Of a DNA stretch of 64,000 nucleotides, positions 34,941 to 47,129 are shown in pieces; positions within the stretch are counted from its first letter, which is position 1, and each line of letters starts with the position of its first letter. The notes below the pieces were generated by a model. That model was not told where the DNA came from. It searched no databases and worked only from the letters and a program-made list of their open reading frames with translations. Made by a program: the position numbers and the translations under genes. Origin of the DNA: Bryoerythrophyllum caledonicum (Eukaryota > Streptophyta > Bryopsida > Pottiales > Pottiaceae); contig OZ020525.1 of assembly GCA_963971425.1 (NCBI GenBank), forward strand, positions 2,959,560-3,023,559, in the 5' to 3' direction.

Positions 34941-35037
34941 TTAGGATACTGAACGCGTGGCTAACCATCTGGTTGTGAGGATTCTCATCTGGTTTATGTT
35001 TTCTCCAAGAGCACTATCAGAAACAGCTTAGAAACAG

Positions 35038-35258
35038 TACACTAAACATCGCAATTAGTGTAGCGCCCAGTAAATGACTTGTAAATGCTATAAGTTTTTA
35101 CTCTTGATGCCAATTTTTACCAAGAGCACAACTCTTTATAGTATTCAAATAAGAGGATCATCATAAACATAGTTGGTAAAAATATTCACTTAAAGTAAAA
35201 ACTTATAGCATTTCCAAGTCATTTACTGGGCGCTACACTAAATGCGATGTTTAGTATA
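35038..35258. mobile_element. 221-bp snapback element
   Basis: Nearly the whole element is an inverted repeat: arms of about 67 bases from TACACTAAACATCGCA to AAGTTTTTACTC, with a central non-palindromic part. The RNA would fold into a long hairpin. A second copy is at 59,175-59,395 with a mutated left arm. Confidence 0.85.
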
Positions 35259-35609
35259 GTGTCCACTTTACCCACCACTGACTGCAGTGCATGCCTACCA
35301 CCACCCACGGCGGTCGATGACACCTGACCAGACGTTCTAATTGATTGCCATACTATCGCCATACTAAAGTCTAACGCCATGTAGAATTGGTACATGTTAG
35401 CATGGCGATCAATTCTAATTGGTCGGACTTGGGAATCACATGGATGCTCCAACCCGAAATTTTATAAGCGTATTTAACCTATTACTGCCACAGGTACCCC
35501 CCATTAGCGCCGACCACTGAGTATGGGATCTTGACCAATAGCAAGCCTCAATTTGGATGTGTGAAAGAGTATATGGGTGGAAATGGGACCATCTCTAGAG
35601 TGGCACTAA

Positions 35610-36193
35610 GGGCCGCTTTACACCAGGCCGAGTTGAGAGTCCGTCCGTCAAAATTTCTGCCCAAACTATGGCGAGAGTCCAAACTTTTGGATTAAAAAAA
35701 ATATTAAAATATATGTATTGAAGCCATTGGGCGGCTATGGTGTGAAGCCCCAAAGTCCAAGTCCAAAGTCCAAACCCCATATCATGATGCCAAAAAAAAT
35801 CAGCCAAAAAAAATTAGCCAAAAATAATCAACCCAAAAAAATCAGCCCAAAAAAATCAGCCAAGAAAATCGGCCTCTTTCATTTAACGGTCTAGATCTTG
35901 TTAGATTTTGATTATTTTGTTGAAAAAATCGACGGACTCTCGAAGGAAGTTTGGGTCGACTAAAAACGGCGACCAAGTTTTGCTCGAGAGTCTGGCACCA
36001 AAACTCTCCAAGAGTACTGCCTTGTAGGCACATTGGAAGACTACTGCCTTTGGACTTTGGCCTTTGGTGTGAAGGCCGAGAGGCGAGACTTTGGCCTCTG
36101 GACTCATTGGTGGAAACCTTTGACCTTCGGCCTTTGGACTCATTGGTGGAAACCAACGGACTCTCGACTCAGGCGGTAGGTGTGAAGCGGCCC
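35610..36193. mobile_element. Tourist/Harbinger-like MITE, TAA duplication
   Basis: Begins GGGCCGCTTTACACC and ends GGTGTGAAGCGGCCC, flanked by TAA on both sides (35607-35609, 36194-36196). A 3-bp TWA target duplication and GG-starting ends are typical of PIF/Harbinger-type MITEs. The interior is partly self-complementary (AGAGTCCGTCCGTC / GACTCTCGACTC). The copy at 49,524-50,033 shares the same site, so it predates the tandem duplication. Confidence 0.8.
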
Positions 36194-36196
36194 TAA

Positions 36197-38116
36197 CAGG
36201 AAGATGGCGGTGAGGGGCTAGATTATTTTACAACAAGATACTCAAAACATTTCATAAACTTTGACCACAAGGATTGTTAGATACATGCATTTGAAGAATG
36301 CACTATGGTTTTATTCTTCCATACGGAGACAAGGTTAACGTTTCTCGACTCATGATAATGGCAAAAAATTTGTACTGTACATAGCATAAATCTTATGGAA
36401 CTTTATTCTGAGTACAGTATGTATATCATTACGTGATTAAGTTGCTTTCAAGTTTGCAAGGCGAGCAGACAATGGTGAATACTTGTACATGACAGGACAG
36501 GGAGGGCATCCTGCTGTCTGTCTAAAGAAATGGACAATCTCTATGCCTAGATGGCAAGCAAGTTGGGTCTCAATCAACCCGATTTTTTAATACTAGGATG
36601 TATTCTGACACACTTTGTAGTGATTCCCGTGTTCATAGTATACAATAACATTATCCAGGACTCCATTAGCGGATGTTATAGTCATTTGTTCATACAACCA
36701 CCATTGAATATTTGTTGAATATGACAATAAACCAATGTAAAATTTATTGTACAAGTTATAAACTAATAACTATGACTTAAAAAAAATTCTCGCATATTGT
36801 ATATGCAATCATCAAATATAACTACGTATAACTACCATAGGTGAACCTCTAGTTCGGCACCTCCATAGAGAATAAATATGGAATCACTATACAATAACTA
36901 TACATGTGTATGTCATTTATAAAAAGTAATTATGTATTACAAATATAACTTAAAATACTATAGTAACAATGTACAGTAAGTGTAAAATAACTAGACAGTA
37001 CATTTATTAACTTCATCAAATAAAAATGCCGCCACATAAAAATAAGTGGGTTCCAGAAGAGACATTAACTACGAATGAGAAGATGACACATAAGCTTTCA
37101 CATAGAATCACACATGAGTGCGGGAACTAGCTCATCAACCACGTCCATCGCCACCATAAATTCCATGTCATACCAAAATCCATGTCAATAGCTACCTCAT
37201 TATCCCCTGAATACTATGCAAAATAGAGAATATTCTTGAAGGATACATTTCAAGTCCAATTGGTAAATTTGGTGGACCTCTATCTTTCTTCCCAGACACG
37301 GCCTCAACATCCTAAGTACAATTTGATGTATCTGTACCATTGACATCATCTACAATTGATGTCAATAAGTGGAGTATTTTAAGATCAGATCATGGTGGAC
37401 GTTAAAGTCAAATTTCCCTCCCCTCGAAAGGTGGATTTATTTTCACAAAAACAATTCTATAAGCATTTCTGGGCACAGGTACATTACATACAATGAAGGC
37501 AAGGGATGGTTTTGAAGTGACTTGTGTTTTTGACAGGATCGCATCACTTCTGGAGTCAAATATGGGAGATCATCCATCTCCAATAATGTTGGAGCAAGCA
37601 ATGGGTACAACATATCATAGATGAATGTATGTGAGGCACAAAAACTAGTCAAACATGTGCAATTTTTGGAAGGTGTAAAGACAAATTTCCAATTTTGTGT
37701 TTATTTGTGACTATGTGAATGTGTATGAGTTTTTTCTATAAAGGATAACACTTATTACAATATGTTTTTGAATAATATAAATATAATCGTATTTGCTTTT
37801 AACTCATTTTGCAATATGAAAAACTCCGACATTATCATAGGTATCATGTTTTCTATAGAAGTAGGTTTTATTCTTAGATTGATTTCCCAACTTTTGGAAT
37901 ATTGGGATGTGGTTTCTATTAAAGATATGTTATATATGAAGAAAAATACATCAAAACTTGGATATAAAATGATGAAAATATTATACATATATGTGTATGT
38001 ATCCACAATGTTTTTATTTTTTCCTGTATAACCTTTTATATGTGAAGATTACTAGAAGGATACAAGTGGCCTTGTTTGCGTCTCTTTTTTTTTGCAAACA
38101 TTGTGTTTCTACTTCT
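36197..38116. other. Duplicated non-coding stretch with decayed exon-like segment
   Basis: Matches 50.03-52.72 kb. A segment around 37.34-37.62 kb pairs with the 106-codon open frame at 51850-52167 in copy 2 but has stops here. Two stretches present in copy 2 (50.69-51.05 and 51.42-51.75 kb) are missing. No gene recognised. Confidence 0.55.
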
Positions 38117-39054
38117 TTGACCCCTAAATTACCAAGCCATTTCCAAACCAAAAACATTTCAAAACTGCTAGTTTTAGTGCAATGAGTAAGGAAGAAAACA
38201 AAAACTTATATTTCTAGTTTAAGCGTGAGATCTCAATAATGACTTACTGAGTAACATACTCACAAAATTTCATAAACTTTGAATACACGAAAGATTATAG
38301 TGTTTGAAGTACAGAAAAGGGTTCAATTTATTTTCTGCGTTTTGTGGATCAGCAGACTTTGACTTCACTTGCTGTTCAATTTTTGCACTACACAAGGTCT
38401 AAATTTATAACCACCATGTTAAGCATAATATTAGTTCCTTGTATGCAGATTTTTAGAGGTAAACAAAAAGGTGAAGCATATTCAAAAAAATTGTGCAAGG
38501 AATGGAGGTTCAAAAATTTGTCCATACACGTTTTTTTTTGTGAACTAAATGTGTTTTAGGATGAGAATCTAAATGGTCAATGAAAAGGGTTACACTACAT
38601 AATGTTGTGGGGAAAGTAAAAAGTAAAAATATGAAGATCTCAAAGTTTTATGTGGAAAGGAAGAAGATTTTTTGGATACCATGCCCGACAATGTGTGACA
38701 ATGTTTGACTTGGATTAATATGCTATTTTTCACCAAAGACAAGAGATTTTTGTGGACAATGTGAAAGGAAGTAATATTATTAGCTACCATTGAAAATCTC
38801 ACATTCAATAGAGTGTCCTAGCAAAAGTTTTTAGAGTTGCCCAACGTGCCCACTTTCCCCATTTGAACTTCAAAAGGCTACAACTTTTTCATCAAATGTC
38901 TGATTGAGGAATAAATTGGATCCACACAAAGCTTTTAGTAATTTCCATTTGTAGTAAAAAATTCAAAAAAATAAACGTTTTAATTTGACACAAGAGGAAC
39001 ATGCCCAAACCTTTTAGAGTCACTTGAGGGGACTCTTGGTAGTTTAGGGGTTAA
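38117..39054. mobile_element. 938-bp TTAA-family element, left TTAA mutated
   Basis: Left end TTGACCCCTAAATTACCAAG; right end CTTGGTAGTTTAGGGGTTAA. The left flanking TTAA reads TTGA in both duplicate copies (52,723-53,656), so insertion and this change precede the tandem duplication. Confidence 0.85.
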
Positions 39055-39592
39055 CACGATTAACAAGTGCTTCCAAAAATCCTTCAATGCCATATTATAA
39101 TGGTGAAGTGTTTCTAGATGGGAAGAAGAACAACCATGTTCCAAAAAATCCTTGAATATTTCTCACCAAAAACACTTCAAGAATCTCATATTGGTGCAAA
39201 GAGTTGAAATAAACAAGAAGTTTCTTGATTCCATCCCAACACATAAGATCTTTCTCTCTACTAAAAGCATGTGCTCACATATTTTCATAACATTTATCTA
39301 AAGAGATAAGAAAAATTTTGTGCTTGAACTGAAGATAAAGAACTTCTTTCTTCTTATACTCTCAATTGTTTGTCACATTTTGCGTTATAATAGTTCAAAA
39401 AATTTAGACCAATATGATGTACATGACGTTAGTTCCATGTACAATAATTTTTGGAGGAAGAAAGAAGTGAAGCATTTTCAGAATAATTGTGCTAGAAACG
39501 AACGTTTAAAACTTGCCAAAATATAACTAGTTTTTAATGAACTAATTTCTATATAAATTGAAATTAACTATTTAACATGCTCATGACACTTT

Positions 39593-40539
39593 TTAACTCC
39601 TAAAGGCCCAAGAGTCCCCATGGGGGACTCTTGAAGGTTTGAGCAAGTTCTTATGGTGTCAATTTGTATCATTCCTTTCTGGAATCTCTAGCGTAGATGG
39701 ACATTGCTAAAAGCTTTTTGTGAGTCCAACATTTCCCTAGATCCAACATCCTATGCAAAAGTTATAGGGTTTTGAATTTCAAACGGGGAGAGCGGGTACG
39801 TCGGGCACCTCCAAAAACTTTTGCTAGAACACTCTATTGAATGTGAGATTTTCAATACTAAAAAATAGTATTATTTCCTTTCACATTGTCAACAAAAATC
39901 TCTTGTCTTAGTAGAAAATAGCATAATAATCTAAGTCAAACATTTTTACACATTGTCACACTTTGTTGGGTAAGGTACAAAATAATCTTCTTCCTTTCCA
40001 CATAAAACTTCGAGATCTTCATTTTTATTATTATTTTTCCATACCATTATGTGGTGTAAACCTTTTTATTGACCATTTGGATTCTCATTCTAAAACATAC
40101 TAACTTCAAAAAAATAAAACGTGAATTGTCAATTTTTGAACCTCCACTCTTTGCACATTTGTTTTGAATACACGACACTCCTTCTCTACCTCTAGAAATT
40201 GGTGTTCAAGGAAATAACATCATGATTAACATGATGGTAATGCTTTCAAACCTTGTGTAGTGCAAAAAATTTGACACCGAGTGAAGTCAAAGTCTGCTCA
40301 TCCACTCAATGCAGGGAAGAAAAAGAACAGATTTCTTTGCTTCAAACATTCTAATCTTTCCATCCGTGCGGTCAAAGGTTCATGAAATTTTGTGAGGATG
40401 TTAAAAGATAAGTCTTAGTTTAGATCCTACGATTAGATGTAGAAACAAAAGGTTTAGACTACCTCGATACTCATTGTACTAGGACAAGGAGTTTCAAAGT
40501 GTTTTTGTTGTGAAAATGCCTTGGGTCTTTAGAGGTTAA
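39593..40539. mobile_element. 947-bp TTAA-family element
   Basis: TTAACTCCTAAAGGCCCAAG at the left, CTTGGGTCTTTAGAGGTTAA at the right. Interior is the reverse of parts of the 38.1-kb member. Duplicate copy at 54,194-55,139 keeps the intact CCCC end. Confidence 0.87.
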
Positions 40540-41532
40540 AGTATGAAAAAAAAAAAAAACCAAAAAAAAAAATGATCTTTAATTTCTATGAGCAAGTTAA
40601 AAGTTTCTTTTTGCACCTTGTCCAACAAGGTGAGAAAACTTTGACTCCCCTTGGAGTGAAAGTTTTATACTATGAAAGAGTACTCAATAAGGAATTGAAT
40701 ATTTTGAATTGCAATAAACCAATCATCCAAAGCCCAATTCTAAATCTTTATGAGTCTATATGAAGTATTTTTATTGTCCTCATTCTCTTAAAATGAATTG
40801 TTATTAAGATTTCAACTTTTCTTTTACTTTAGTTTCTTCCTCTTCATCTAGTTTTTTCATATTTCTATTACTTTACTTACTTATCTCATTTTACTTTTAC
40901 CTTGCTTAAATACTTAAAATGCTCCATAGCCCATTTTACTTTGTAGTATCACCAATCACCTATACAATATGATTTTTCAGTGTTATATTTCTAATCTACA
41001 TTTCCATGTTTCTAATACATTTGAGTTATTTGTAAAGGGAACCGGTCTTTTGTCCTCCTTTTTCCATGCAAGAGAGAATCTAGCCTGTGTTTGAGTGTAG
41101 CCGCAAAGTAATCCTGTGAAAAAAATTCAGGGTTTGAGGGTTTTGAGGAGGTGTTATTTATGGCACAAGTGGCACAAATTTCCCAAAAACAAACAAGAAC
41201 AATCATGAACGTCATGACACTCTGGCATGTATCCTACAATCCTAGAGTTGTGCATGATGTGAAGGGTCAGAGTTTGCTTAAAATATAAGCCAGGCACAAA
41301 CTCGAGTTTGGGAATTCTAGGGCTCAAAAACTAGTCTATCTAGTGTTCTATTCAAGGTCTACGGTGAAACCCTGCCAGTGGACTTGGCGACCCTGGCTTT
41401 TCTATTTTACAGGTTAGAAACTGAGGATTTGGGGTACATTGCGGATAACTCTATTGTCTTTCAAATTCTAGACTTTCTTAATTTCTAAATTAAGTGCTAA
41501 ACAAATAAGATATATTGTCCCAACTGAAGAAT

Positions 41533-42177
41533 ATGGTATTGACAAAATTAGATCTCCTGAGAACAAAGACTTTAGAAGCCACAAACTGCCAAGTAATTCT
41601 AGAGTTCAACATTCTCCGTGCCCAAGGTCTACAATGGCCTCAAAAACATGGTTTACACAAACTGAAAAAACTATCAACCATGAGGCCATACGCACAAGCA
41701 TGGATCTCCTCTGACGAGCTTCAAAAACGAGAAAGTAACCTTCTGGAAGGCAAAAGTCCCATTTGGAACACAACACTCGAAATCATCTGTGAAAAGGAAC
41801 ATGTTTTTTCAAACAAGACCCAACTCAGCATTCAGGTTCTGCATAGAATCTCAAAAGTTGGGGAAGATAAACCTTTGAGAATGGCAACATTTGATTTGAA
41901 GGATGTACAATTCTCCGGCGTTCCTTCAAAGGTATTCACATACCCACTTCACCAAAGTGATGGCAAGGAAAGGGTTGTGGTTCATTTCACCATCACCATC
42001 AAGCCTTGTCTAGTACCACAACATGTGAACCAAGACGTATCGTTGTCAAGTACAACAATGGATGAAATGAATGAGCCGGTTTCCAGAACTTTTGTAGATG
42101 CTGATGTCCATGATGGGATTCATGCATTCCTCTGTTGCAGAAAAATGGCAAATTTACAGATGTTTGTCTTTGCGTAA
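41533..42177 (+). CDS. C2-domain protein, SRC2-like
   Basis: A single open exon of 214 codons from ATG 41533 (MVLTKLDLLRTK) to TAA. A C2 domain fills residues about 20-160: CQVILEFNILRAQGLQWPQK (strand 1-2), MRPYAQAWISSDELQKRESN (the Y-A-V-V-W-type strand), GKSPIWNTTLEI (the G..NP.WNE motif), LSIQVLHRI, DKPLRMATFDLKDV (the D.xLG....L motif) and FTYPLHQSDGKERVVVHFTI. This order matches plant SRC2/BAP-type small C2 proteins, which bind membranes, often in stress or defence responses. The usual Ca2+-binding Asp pairs are largely absent, so binding may be calcium-independent. The C-terminal 50 residues are not recognised. The only intact cellular gene found here; copy 2 has a decayed duplicate at 55,764. 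Confidence 0.75.
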   Translation: MVLTKLDLLRTKTLEATNCQVILEFNILRAQGLQWPQKHGLHKLKKLSTMRPYAQAWISSDELQKRESNLLEGKSPIWNTTLEIICEKEHVFSNKTQLSIQVLHRISKVGEDKPLRMATFDLKDVQFSGVPSKVFTYPLHQSDGKERVVVHFTITIKPCLVPQHVNQDVSLSSTTMDEMNEPVSRTFVDADVHDGIHAFLCCRKMANLQMFVFA

Positions 42178-44080
42178 TTCTGTTTAGTAACACAACACTG
42201 AGAAGCAATGTAAGTGGAGCAGAAGTAGATACACTCTCCAGCCAAATATGGTGTTGGTGGATGGAGGAGGTAAGAAGTTAGTAGAGGTTAGAAGTTAGGA
42301 CCGTACTGAATTTAGTAGAAGGCTTGGTAACTTCATCCAATTCCATCTCCATCCACCTTCACCGACGAGAGGTGCAACCGTCATCATACTTTAGAGGTTG
42401 GCAAAAAGACTGGAGAGGAGGCTCGAGGTGGACACGGAGGCAGGAGCACTGGTGAGGCCGTAAGCAATGGATATAAGGTTATATTAGTCGAGGTTTTAAT
42501 ATATCGACATAACTTATTGGAGGTAAAATTTATGAGGGATGAGTGTAACAACTAAAGGTCAGAGCCCTAGACCGTAAATACAAAAGAATTGTATCACTCT
42601 TCCTTTGCATCAATCATAATCACTCAATGGCAAACTGCCTGTACTTTTAAATAAACTGCCAAAAAAGATTTCACGAGAATCCTCTTCCTAATTTATACCG
42701 AGAACCCTTGTTCTAAAAAGCACCACAGCTCAAGCACAAAATCCTACTTCTTTGTCCAATCTCAACACCTTTGTTGCCTTGGTTGTTGTTTCTAGCCCTC
42801 CAAGAGTGACCAAGCGCAGTGCAAGTCGTTTCTCTAAAGGAATAAGAATCTCTTGGCGAACTCGTAGCTTTTACAAACCATGTAGTGTGGACACACTAAA
42901 TGTCATTTTTAGTGTACTCCTATATCATCATAATCCATGATTGTTCCTTCTCATTGTCAAAGTAAGAGCAAAAAATGATAATGATTATAAATCTAGATCC
43001 TTGATTACCTCACGCATTGGTCAGTTTTGTACACAATTAATTCAAAATTGAGATTGTCCAAATTCTTTGGAAAATATCAAATATTTGTCTAAGGTGATAT
43101 CCATGTAATGCCAAGGTCATACCCTTGTAATATCTAGGAAATACTCATGTAATACCTAGGTGATACCCATTGTGTCCAAACCAGTGTGTTAAAAAAATTT
43201 GGTTCATAATGGGGGTGTCCAAACGAGACCAATGCATATGTTGATATAAAATTCTCACACCAAGGAGAAGTTGAAATATCCTAGTCAATTTTTATTTATG
43301 AACAAAAATTAAAAATAAAACACAATAATTTCTAGCCCATGTAGGTAACTGTAAAGGATTTTTAATGCAAGTGCTCTCAATAGTCAAAATCAAGATCATA
43401 CATTTTCAGCATGTATCAACTCTAATTTCTTTTAACCTCTTAAAGACCAAGACTATGTTTCAATGTAAGCACTCCAAAAATTCCTCTCTAAGATGACATG
43501 TTGCAAAACTAATTTAAATAACTTTTTATAATATTCAACTGTAAATCATCATGTCAACTATTACAAGAAGGCACTCAAAACTTTTTTAAACCTTGATAGC
43601 ACAAATTGTAAGATACATGCATTTGAAGAGTGGAGTTCTTCCCTGCATGGATAGGGTCAACGTACTTTGACTCAAAATGATGGCATATTTTTCCACTATA
43701 TATTGCATAAATTTTATGGATCTATGTTTTGCCTTGTGTTAGGTCATTGCATGCCAAAAATCACAAGTAATGGAGGTATTTAGAATAGAAGCAATGGACT
43801 TGCAATGACTAGGGTATGGAAAGTAGCCATTTATAATGGAAAAAATATAGATTTCTCAAATAAAGAATACTTGTTGGATCCAAAATCCATATGGTGTATA
43901 CAATCACTATACATTTTTCTAGTAGAAGATATTTGTTAAAAAATTAAAAAAAACAATGAGGATTGCAAAGAACTTGCATGCACTGATACCCGCTACAAAA
44001 AAATTGCACTATTGAACTCTGTAATAGGTTTATTCAAACTCTATAGTAGTATTATTCAGCTCAGTAGTAGGTTTATATGC
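42178..44080. other. Duplicated non-coding DNA downstream of the C2 gene
   Basis: Matches 56.37-58.94 kb apart from two MITEs found only in copy 2. A TTAA-family left end (TTAACCTCTTAAAGACCAAG) is at 43,435 without a matching right end. No gene recognised. Confidence 0.55.
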
Positions 44081-44890
44081 CCAATTCAACTATTTCTGGA
44101 CTATGAGGTAAATTCTAGACTAAGGACTAAAATAAAGATCCGGAGATATGCCTGATAAAAGATAATGAAGCATAGAAGTCCAGGAGTTTAGAGTACTGTT
44201 CAAGCATTAAATGCATCACTAACGACACTTATGAAGGAAAAACTGGCTCAAGTAACGAAATTTGAATTTAGACAATATGTAAGTCCGCAACATGGAGCCG
44301 GATATCTCCGGCTAAATATCAAAGTGGGCTTCAAAAGAAGAACTGAGTCCTAAAAACAGAAGTTGATGGACATACTAAACATCACACGGGTGCCCATACA
44401 TGACATCACATGTGTGGTAGGGAAAACTGGGATAGAGATGCCGACAGAAATTTCTCGCAATTGATAGAACATGCAACCGGATATCTCCGGAAGAGTTCGG
44501 AAAAAGAGTTCAGTAGTTCATGGTTTCATTATAAAAAAGTGTCATACAATAAATAAAGGGTGGCCGTTGTTAACAGTCGCGTGTAATCTAGGATAATTTG
44601 ATTCAACTATTCTAATTTAAGTGCTATACAGATGCCCTCTACCCGTCTTGTATGGTGCCTCCCAAATGTTAGATAATGGACTATAGCCTTTCTAGGATTC
44701 TTGAATGGATCTAGGTCTGCAACAACGACACATTTAGGCCACAAATAATGCCTTGTTCTAGGATTAAATGAGGCCTTTTTATGAATGTGGAGAAGCCTAA
44801 CATACCTAGGCCTTCGGGTCTATTTGCTGGCATAGAGAAATAGAATATCTGATAAGATGTCGGGGCAATAACACCTGATAAGATTACCTG
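44081..44890. other. Spacer between the two tandem copies
   Basis: Not shared with either copy. The palindrome-like CCGGATATCTCCGG occurs twice (44,298 and 44,476), with a related CCGGAGATAT at 44,139. No coding content. Confidence 0.5.
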
Positions 44891-45596
44891 AACATCCTTC
44901 ACATCTAAGGTGACCTCCCTAGTTAATAGTAACCAACCAAATCTTATAAAACGACACTTGGGTATATCCAACCCACTCCGAGCAAATGGAGGTTTGCCAT
45001 CATCTAGAAAATACCCCGTTGGCGTTTATAGAGATACCTATTGGTTGCCAGGAGCCAAATATGGCAACACACTTTGAAAACTTGTAAGTAATTCCCATCC
45101 CATTGGAAAAATATGAAATCACTTGGGTTAATATTGTAATTCTGTTGGCTATCACTGAAAAATAAATGTATCATTATTTGCTCTCTCCATATAGGCTCAT
45201 TGCTTAACTTGTCGGTTAAGCTATTGTATATAATCTGGGTTGCTGCTGGGTGTTGCTCTAGATCATGCTCTAGATCATGCTCTAGAACATGCTTCAATTT
45301 TCTGTGCACCTTGTGTAAGTGTTCCTTGCTAGAAGATGCTCACAAGAAGTTGCAACATGGCTCTGATTGAATCCTTGAGAAGACCATAAAAATTGAGGTG
45401 CAAGGAAACTCTATTCACCTTCCCAAAGATGTAACAATCAGACCCAAACGACTTGCATTAGTTATACACAAAATGCAGGTCGTGCTGTTTCCTAGCCAGT
45501 TGATGTTAGCATGATGCCCGCTTCAGTGAAACTGGCAGAATTCCATGTAGTTTCCACACAACACAAATGAAGGTGAGCTTTACTTTCCAACAAAAG

Positions 45597-45796
45597 NNNN
45601 NNNNNNNNNNNNNNNNNNNNNNNNNNNNNNNNNNNNNNNNNNNNNNNNNNNNNNNNNNNNNNNNNNNNNNNNNNNNNNNNNNNNNNNNNNNNNNNNNNNN
45701 NNNNNNNNNNNNNNNNNNNNNNNNNNNNNNNNNNNNNNNNNNNNNNNNNNNNNNNNNNNNNNNNNNNNNNNNNNNNNNNNNNNNNNNNNNNNNNNN
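45597..45796. other. Assembly gap of 200 N
   Basis: Two hundred N, a round length that suggests unknown size. The roughly 200 bases left of the gap (45,398-45,596) are repeated to the right at 46,399-46,614. Reading frames drawn across the gap are meaningless. Confidence 0.99.
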
Positions 45797-45884
45797 AGGG
45801 CACCAAAGCAAAAAGAAACAACAAACATCACACAACTATAAGTACAGAGAGAAAAAAGAGGAAAAAAAAGAGAAAAGGAGAAAG

Positions 45885-46270
45885 CTACGTAACGCTATTG
45901 TCTCTAAAGCTAGGACCGGTGATGTTCCACTGGGGGCGGTCGCCGACCCACTGCCCAATCACCGAATTGCTACACCAAGACTCCTTGAAGGCAACAAGTT
46001 GTTTGCCAGCCTTAGACGGATTTTTGGTGCGGCATTCCTGCACTTTACGCCAAGCGGCACGACCATAATCTACAACTCCTAACCAGAGCTTAATAGCTCT
46101 TTTTTCATCGCTCCAGTGGACGCCATTGAATGCAGTGTCGTTGCGCTCTTGCCAGATGGTCCACGTCACAGTACCGCGAAGAAGGAGCCAGACTCTACTC
46201 ACTTTCTTGAACCTCTTCGGGGTACGATGGGCAAAGATACTTTGCTTCCAAGTAAATGAGGGACAAAAGG
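45885..46270 (-). pseudogene. Plant L1-type LINE ORF2, C-terminal fragment
   Basis: On the minus strand, IFAHRTPKRFKKVSRVWLLL, then TWTIWQERNDTAFNG, LGVVDYGRAAW and GQWVGDRPQWNITGPSF form the C-terminal end of a plant L1-type LINE ORF2, without stops in this part. It is related to 33.4-33.8 kb, but the two are not at equivalent positions of the tandem copies. The rest of the LINE may lie in the N gap. Confidence 0.78.
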
Positions 46271-46670
46271 GTCTGTCCTCCGACTCTTGGGTGGAGGCAA
46301 GAGACTCGACAGGGTTACTCCTATCATCATTAGCTTGCTGGGAGCTACAGTTATGGCTCCTGTACCTGACTCGGGGGCCTTGATTTCTACTATGCTGCCT
46401 TCCCAAAGATGTAACAATCAGACCCAAACGACTTGCATTAGTTATACACAAAACGCAGGTCGTGCTGTTTCCTAGCCAGTTGATGTTAGCATGATGCCCG
46501 CTTCAATGAAACTGGCAGAGTTCCATGTAGTTTCCAAACATAACACATATGATATTCTTCATAATAAATTCCACACAACACAAATGAAGGTGAGCTTTAC
46601 TTTCCAACAAAAGGAAAGGACTATCTCCAAGAGAGGCACAAAAGGCGTCGGACTTTATCCTAGTATTAAT

Positions 46671-46893
46671 GGTTCACTACACCTTCTACTACACTAAACA
46701 ATGAATATAGTGTAGAGGGATTATTGGTGTAGATCACTCACACTAATTTCCATCTAAGCATGTGCATGCCAAGTTCTGATTGGGTATTTGTTCTCAAGCA
46801 AGTGTGTGTCAGTCAACAATTGCATGTAAATTTTCAAATAGTGTAGAAAATTTCAAATAGTCTAGTCTACAGTATATTCACGGAACGGTGTAC
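46671..46893. mobile_element. MITE of the GAATATAGTGTAG type, inverted copy
   Basis: Shares its interior with 29,974-30,215 and 47,935-48,136 but in the opposite orientation (ATTTGTTCTCAAGCAAGTG). Ends are GAATATAGTGTAGAGGGATT and CACGGAACGGTG. Confidence 0.7.
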
Positions 46894-47129
46894 CTGCTTC
46901 TTTGTACTATTTACACTGATAGAGAATAAACCTGACAGATCGACAACTAATCTACACCACACTTCTGACGTCAAGCCCCTTGAATAATCAGAAAACTGGA
47001 TCTGGAAAATGACAAGGGGGATTAAACGAAAAGAGCTACACGTCCCTATTTATCATCAATATCAAAATAAAAGTGTACTCATAAAAACGGAACTGGAGGG
47101 ATTCAAAATATAAATAAATGCTTGGCTAA

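Larger units (their letters stand above)
27614..44080. repeat. Tandem segmental duplication, copy 1 (about 16.5 kb)
   Basis: Homology with copy 2 (44,891-58,940) starts at AACATCCTTCACATC and ends near CTCTATAGTAGTATTATTC (about 44,060 and 58,910). Gene and element order is the same: 27.6-28.2 pairs with 44.9-45.4 kb, 31-32.5 with 47.1-49, 35.5-36.2 with 49.5-50, 36.2-41 with 50-55.7, the C2 gene 41.5 with 55.8 and 42.2-44 with 57.4-58.9. Differences are mainly insertions of inverted-repeat elements. Confidence 0.9.

Noticed and set aside
43435..44080. Complete TTAA element at 43.4 kb
   Set aside because: A left end like the family exists (also at 58,295), but no matching right end was found, so only a fragment is supported.
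45492..46082. Open frames crossing the N gap
   Set aside because: They exist only because N does not create stops.
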